DNA from: Pseudorhodobacter sp.
Lineage (GTDB): Bacteria > Pseudomonadota > Alphaproteobacteria > Rhodobacterales > Rhodobacteraceae
Length of the DNA stretch: 7,903 nucleotides
Direction: 5' to 3'
Assembly: GCA_014378345.1 (NCBI GenBank)
Contig: JACMNW010000100.1
Span: 1 to 7,903, forward strand
A program made the translations under genes and the position numbers. How positions within the stretch are numbered: position 1 is the first letter of the stretch; every line of letters begins with the position of its first letter. Under the pieces are notes generated by a model, which worked only from the letters and a program-made list of their open reading frames with translations, was not told the origin of the DNA and did not search any database. Below, piece after piece: positions 4,949 to 7,903 of the stretch.

Positions 4949-6270
4949 GTCGCCTCGGCAATCAGATGAAAGAAGGTACCCGTCGCCCGGCCGCCACCGG
5001 AAAAGGCCATAACAGACCCTGTTTCAGCCACCACAGCCCCTGTCGCATCCGTTACCTGTGCAAGGGGTTGATCCGGCTGATCCACAATCGTGGCATAGTG
5101 AAATTCATGCCCCCGCAACCGGGCGCCCGCCGGATAACCATTCGCCGCAGCGGTCAAAGTAGCAACGCGGTAGCCCAAATGCATTTTCCGTTTTTCAAAC
5201 GAAGTGACCAATCCCAGCAGCCCAGTCATTTCATGCCGCACACCTTTACCGTCAACTAACCCGGCGCCCATTGCCATATAGCCCCCACATTCACCATGCA
5301 CGGCCCGCGTTTCAGTGAACTTTCGCAAACCCTGCCGAAAACGCCTTGCCGCCGCAAGCACGCCTGCGTGTAATTCGGGGTAACCCCCCGGCAGCCAACA
5401 AGTATCGGCTGACGCATCCGGGCTTTCATCCGCCAGCGGTGAAAATGGCAACACTTCGGCCCCAGCCTTCCGCCAATCCGCCAGCAAATGCGGATAGACA
5501 AATGAAAATGCCGCGTCCCGTGCGAGGGCAATCCGCTGCCCCGGTGGTTTCGAGAGGCCAGATTGCACGCCACCGGCACAGCCACCCGCCGCCGCCGCGC
5601 ACAGAGCTGCCAAATCAACATGCCTCGCCACAAAGGCCCCTACATCCGCCAAAAACTGCTGAAGTTTCGGCTGTTCTTCTGCCTGCACCAGCCCCAAATG
5701 CCGCTCTGGCAATGCAATAGACGCCTGCCGTGGCAGCGCGCCGAAAACCGTAATTCCCGCCGCTTCCATACCAGCCCTGACCAGCGCTTCATGACGGGGG
5801 CTGGCCACCCGGTTCAACACCACGCCCGCCACCCGCACATCAGGCCGATACGCCGCAAACCCCAAAGCCACCGCCGCCGCAGATTGCGCTTGGCCTGACA
5901 CGTCGATCACCAACACCACTGGCCACCCCATCAGCGCCGCCACATCTGCACTGGCACCCGAACCGGTCTCGCCCGCCTTAGCTACCCCATCAAACAGCCC
6001 CATTGATCCTTCGGCCAAAATCAAATCAGCCCCATCCGCAGCCCCAATCAGCCCCGCGATACGGGCAGAAGTCATCGCCCAGCTATCCAAGTTCACTGAA
6101 GGCCGCCCGGACGCCGCCGCGTGAAACGCCGGATCAATGTAATCCGGCCCGCTTTTGAACGGCTGCACCAGCACTCCCTGCGCCCGCAACGCCGACAGCA
6201 ACCCCAACATCAGGGTTGTTTTTCCCGTGCCCGACGCTGGTGCCGATATGAGCAATCCGTGCGGTATCAT
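4945..6270 (-). CDS. cobB: Cobyrinate/hydrogenobyrinate a,c-diamide synthase
   Basis: CobB is a glutamine-dependent, ATP-using amidotransferase. In the aerobic pathway it converts hydrogenobyrinic acid to its a,c-diamide, the substrate for cobalt insertion by CobNST. The 441 residues cover both expected domains. The N-terminal ATPase has the P-loop SAPASGTGKTT (residues 9-19), FKSGPDYIDPAFH (38-50), EGSMGLFDG (87-95) and an LNR motif (152-154). The C-terminal class I glutaminase domain begins near residue 246 and has LPGGYPELH (293-301), the nucleophile Cys328 in HGECGGYM, GHEFHY (387-392) and a candidate catalytic His435 in GTFFHLIAEA. All key residues appear present and the length is usual. 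The start overlaps the cobM stop and the end overlaps the cobA start, both as ATGA, placing it in the middle of the coupled operon. Confidence 0.95.
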   Translation of the reverse strand: MIPHGLLISAPASGTGKTTLMLGLLSALRAQGVLVQPFKSGPDYIDPAFHAAASGRPSVNLDSWAMTSARIAGLIGAADGADLILAEGSMGLFDGVAKAGETGSGASADVAALMGWPVVLVIDVSGQAQSAAAVALGFAAYRPDVRVAGVVLNRVASPRHEALVRAGMEAAGITVFGALPRQASIALPERHLGLVQAEEQPKLQQFLADVGAFVARHVDLAALCAAAAGGCAGGVQSGLSKPPGQRIALARDAAFSFVYPHLLADWRKAGAEVLPFSPLADESPDASADTCWLPGGYPELHAGVLAAARRFRQGLRKFTETRAVHGECGGYMAMGAGLVDGKGVRHEMTGLLGLVTSFEKRKMHLGYRVATLTAAANGYPAGARLRGHEFHYATIVDQPDQPLAQVTDATGAVVAETGSVMAFSGGGRATGTFFHLIAEAT

Positions 6271-7049
6271 GTCGCGTCCGGAAACCGCGGTTCGGTTCCT
6301 AGCGGCCTGAACCTACGATCATAATCGCCTGCATAGAGCCTGCTTTCATCAAAATTATCGCTGCCCAAAGCATGGCCCACAAGGATTAACGCCGTGCGTT
6401 CCATCTCCGCCCCGATTGCGGTTTGCAGCGTGGCAAGTGTCGCCCGCACCACACGCTGATCCGGCCAACTGGCCCGCCAAACCACCGCCACTGGGCAATC
6501 AACCCCATAATGCGGGGTCAGATCAGCAACCACTTTTTCCAAAACATGTACAGACAGATGAATGGCCAATGTAGCCCCGGTTCTGGCGAAATTCACCAAG
6601 TCTTCACCGTCTGGCATGGCACTCGCCCGCCCCGATGTGCGGGTTAAAACCACAGATTGCGCCACGCCGGGCAGTGTCAATTCTGCCCCTAAAGCCGCCG
6701 CCGCTGCCGCAAAGGACGGTACCCCGGGCGTCACGTCATAAGGAATGCCAAGCGCCCGAAGCCTGCGCAACTGCTCCCCCATCGCCGACCAGATCGACAA
6801 ATCGCCGGAATGCAGCCGCGCCACATCCTGCCCCGCGCCGTGGGCAACTGCGATTTCGTCGATAATCGCATCCAGCGATAAAGATGCCGTGTTCACGATC
6901 CGCGCTCCAGCCGGGCAATGCGATAGCAAAGCCTCTGGCACCAAAGATCCGGCGTAAAGACACACTGGCGAAGATGCGATCAAATCCCGCCCGCGCAGCG
7001 TGATCAAATCCGGCGCACCCGGCCCCGCCCCGATGAAATGCACGGTCAT
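6267..7049 (-). CDS. cobM: Precorrin-4 C(11)-methyltransferase
   Basis: CobM is a cytoplasmic SAM-dependent methylase that adds a methyl group at C-11 of precorrin-4 to give precorrin-5, the substrate of CobF. The 260-residue protein has the tetrapyrrole-methylase core: GAGPGAPDLITLRG (residues 7-20), LYAGSLVPEALL (31-42, characteristic of the CobM/CbiF type), ARLHSGDLSIWSAMGEQ (77-93), VTPGVPSFAAAAAALG (106-121) and VLTRTSGRAS (134-143). These signatures separate it from CobI, CobJ and CobL. Length and residues look complete. The ATG at 7047-7049 overlaps the cobE stop as ATGA and has GGGGGT about 8 bases upstream. Its own stop overlaps the cobB start in the same way. Confidence 0.95.
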   Translation of the reverse strand: MTVHFIGAGPGAPDLITLRGRDLIASSPVCLYAGSLVPEALLSHCPAGARIVNTASLSLDAIIDEIAVAHGAGQDVARLHSGDLSIWSAMGEQLRRLRALGIPYDVTPGVPSFAAAAAALGAELTLPGVAQSVVLTRTSGRASAMPDGEDLVNFARTGATLAIHLSVHVLEKVVADLTPHYGVDCPVAVVWRASWPDQRVVRATLATLQTAIGAEMERTALILVGHALGSDNFDESRLYAGDYDRRFRPLGTEPRFPDAT

Positions 7050-7414
7050 GTTGGCACCCCCAGCGCAATCGCCGCCGTCGCCCTATGGTCCGGCGATACC
7101 GCCCGAGGCCCTAAAAGCCGCGCGTCAGACCCTATTGCAGCCAAAGCCGCCGCTTCGGCCAAGGATCCCGCACCGGTTTTTGCGCGTACCCGGGCAGAGT
7201 CGGTTAACGTGATTTGCGCTGCCAAATCCACGTGCGATACGCCGACTACAGGCAACCCCAGCTCTGCCGAAAAAGCCAGCATCACCGTCGCTCCCGCCTT
7301 TGCTTCGCTTGTTGCCAGTAACGTCACCCCGTCAACGCCACCCGCCGCTGCCAAGGCTGCACGCAAAGATTCAACTGTTGCCTCAGTCCGAAACCCAAGC
7401 CCCGCTACTTTCAT
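7046..7414 (-). CDS. cobE: CobE, cobalamin biosynthesis protein related to the CbiG C-terminal domain
   Basis: CobE is a small protein required for cobalamin synthesis in organisms using the aerobic route. It is homologous to the C-terminal half of the anaerobic ring-contraction protein CbiG, but its precise role is not firmly established. This 122-residue copy shows KVAGLGFRTEAT (residues 2-13), matching the usual GIGCR-type start, GLPVVGVSH (53-61) and the conserved KTGAGSLAEAAALAA (79-93). The ATG at 7412-7414 is preferred because it overlaps the cobL stop as ATGA, like the neighbouring junctions, and has GGAG 9 bases upstream. A GTG five codons earlier (7427-7429) would put the ribosome site inside the coding region and is less likely. 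Its stop overlaps the cobM start. Confidence 0.9.
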   Translation of the reverse strand: MKVAGLGFRTEATVESLRAALAAAGGVDGVTLLATSEAKAGATVMLAFSAELGLPVVGVSHVDLAAQITLTDSARVRAKTGAGSLAEAAALAAIGSDARLLGPRAVSPDHRATAAIALGVPT

Positions 7415-7903
7415 TTCCGCGCACTCCACTGCACTACGGGCCGCGCTGCAGCCCAGCCGCGCATACGCCCCAGGGGTGCTGCAAGTGCAAGATCAATCCG
7501 CATCAAAGACCCCCCTTTTGCGGCGTGCCACTCGGCCAGCAGCCCTTCGGTTTCCAGCGTCACCCCATTGCACACCATCCGCCCATCAAGGGGCAAAGCA
7601 TTCCATAAACTGCACAATAGGCCCTGATTTGCACCGCCACCCACGAAAACAGCATCCGGCATCGAAAGCCCGATCAGCGCCACAGGGGCCGCTCCCTCAA
7701 CCACTGTCATTTGCGCAGCAAGCCCAAACGCATCCACGTTGGCGCGGATATTCGCAACCCGGTCACCGCGCGCCTCAACCGCAATCGCACGCCCCCCGGC
7801 GCGGCACCATTCTACGGAAACAGACCCTGAACCCGCGCCAATATCCCAAAGCAACTCCCCTGGCCTTGGCGCAAGTGCCGCCAAAGTCAGCGCACGAATG
7901 GGG
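7411..7903 (-). CDS. cobL: CobL, precorrin-6Y C5,15-methyltransferase (decarboxylating), C-terminal part only
   Basis: CobL methylates C-5 and C-15 of precorrin-6B (dihydro-precorrin-6) and decarboxylates the C-12 side chain to give precorrin-8. It is normally a fusion of a CbiE-like N-terminal domain and a CbiT-like C-terminal domain. The window holds about 163 residues of the CbiT-like part. The frame runs off the right edge, and its first readable residues, PIRALTLAALAPRPGELL, continue without a start codon; a TTG at 7882-7884 is internal. The SAM-binding loop is WDIGAGSGSVSVEW, followed by AVEARGDRVANIRANVDAFG and VFVGGGAN. The protein ends PVVQWSARK and its TGA overlaps the cobE ATG. Whether the CbiE half is fused, as in other alphaproteobacteria, or a separate gene cannot be seen here. 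Confidence 0.9.
   Translation of the reverse strand, partial: PIRALTLAALAPRPGELLWDIGAGSGSVSVEWCRAGGRAIAVEARGDRVANIRANVDAFGLAAQMTVVEGAAPVALIGLSMPDAVFVGGGANQGLLCSLWNALPLDGRMVCNGVTLETEGLLAEWHAAKGGSLMRIDLALAAPLGRMRGWAAARPVVQWSARK

Noticed and set aside
1..7903. Mobile elements, CRISPR repeats, tRNA or rRNA genes
   Set aside because: No transposase, terminal inverted repeats, regularly spaced repeats or cloverleaf/rRNA-like sequence was seen on either strand by eye.

Overview
This window looks like chromosomal DNA of a GC-rich alphaproteobacterium, most plausibly a Rhodobacterales (Roseobacter/Rhodobacter-type) member. The evidence is the aerobic-type cobalamin genes (cobF, cobM, cobE, cobL), the alphaproteobacterial CbtB/CbtA cobalt transporter, and a DUF1636 gene directly after cobA. 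The taxonomic call is an inference from gene content and style, not from a marker gene.

Layout. Positions 1-682 hold the only plus-strand gene, a TauE/SafE-type membrane permease whose first residues lie outside the window. Everything else is on the minus strand and is transcribed from right to left. From 7903 down to 3909 there is a very compact block: cobL (C-terminal CbiT-like part only), cobE, cobM, cobB, cobA and a DUF1636 gene. Every junction overlaps, four as ATGA and the last as TGATG, so this is one translationally coupled operon. A 337-base gap (3572-3908) follows. It holds a cobalamin riboswitch (aptamer 3618-3826 with a 7-bp P1 stem), a hairpin that abuts the cbtB Shine-Dalgarno sequence, and a tentative promoter. 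Below the riboswitch come cbtB, cbtA, cobF and zapE (AFG1-type ATPase). The zapE stop codon and the permease stop codon share a TTAA palindrome at 679-682, so the two genes converge with a 4-bp overlap.

How the genes work together. CobA dimethylates uroporphyrinogen III to precorrin-2. CobM methylates C-11 (precorrin-4 to precorrin-5). CobF makes precorrin-6A with loss of acetate. CobL methylates C-5 and C-15 and decarboxylates. CobB amidates the a and c side chains before cobalt insertion. CbtB/CbtA are the likely cobalt uptake system. CobE and the DUF1636 protein are associated with the pathway but have no firmly assigned reaction. The riboswitch should reduce CbtB (and probably CbtA and CobF) synthesis when cobalamin is plentiful. 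Whether the cobL-to-DUF1636 block is also controlled by B12 cannot be seen here, because its promoter lies beyond 7903. CobI, CobG/CobZ, CobJ, CobK, CobH and CobNST are not in the window.

Most of the region is a known pathway. The parts most worth a second look are the uncharacterised DUF1636 protein, the internal riboswitch and its probable loop-loop expression platform, and the placement of zapE at the end of this run.
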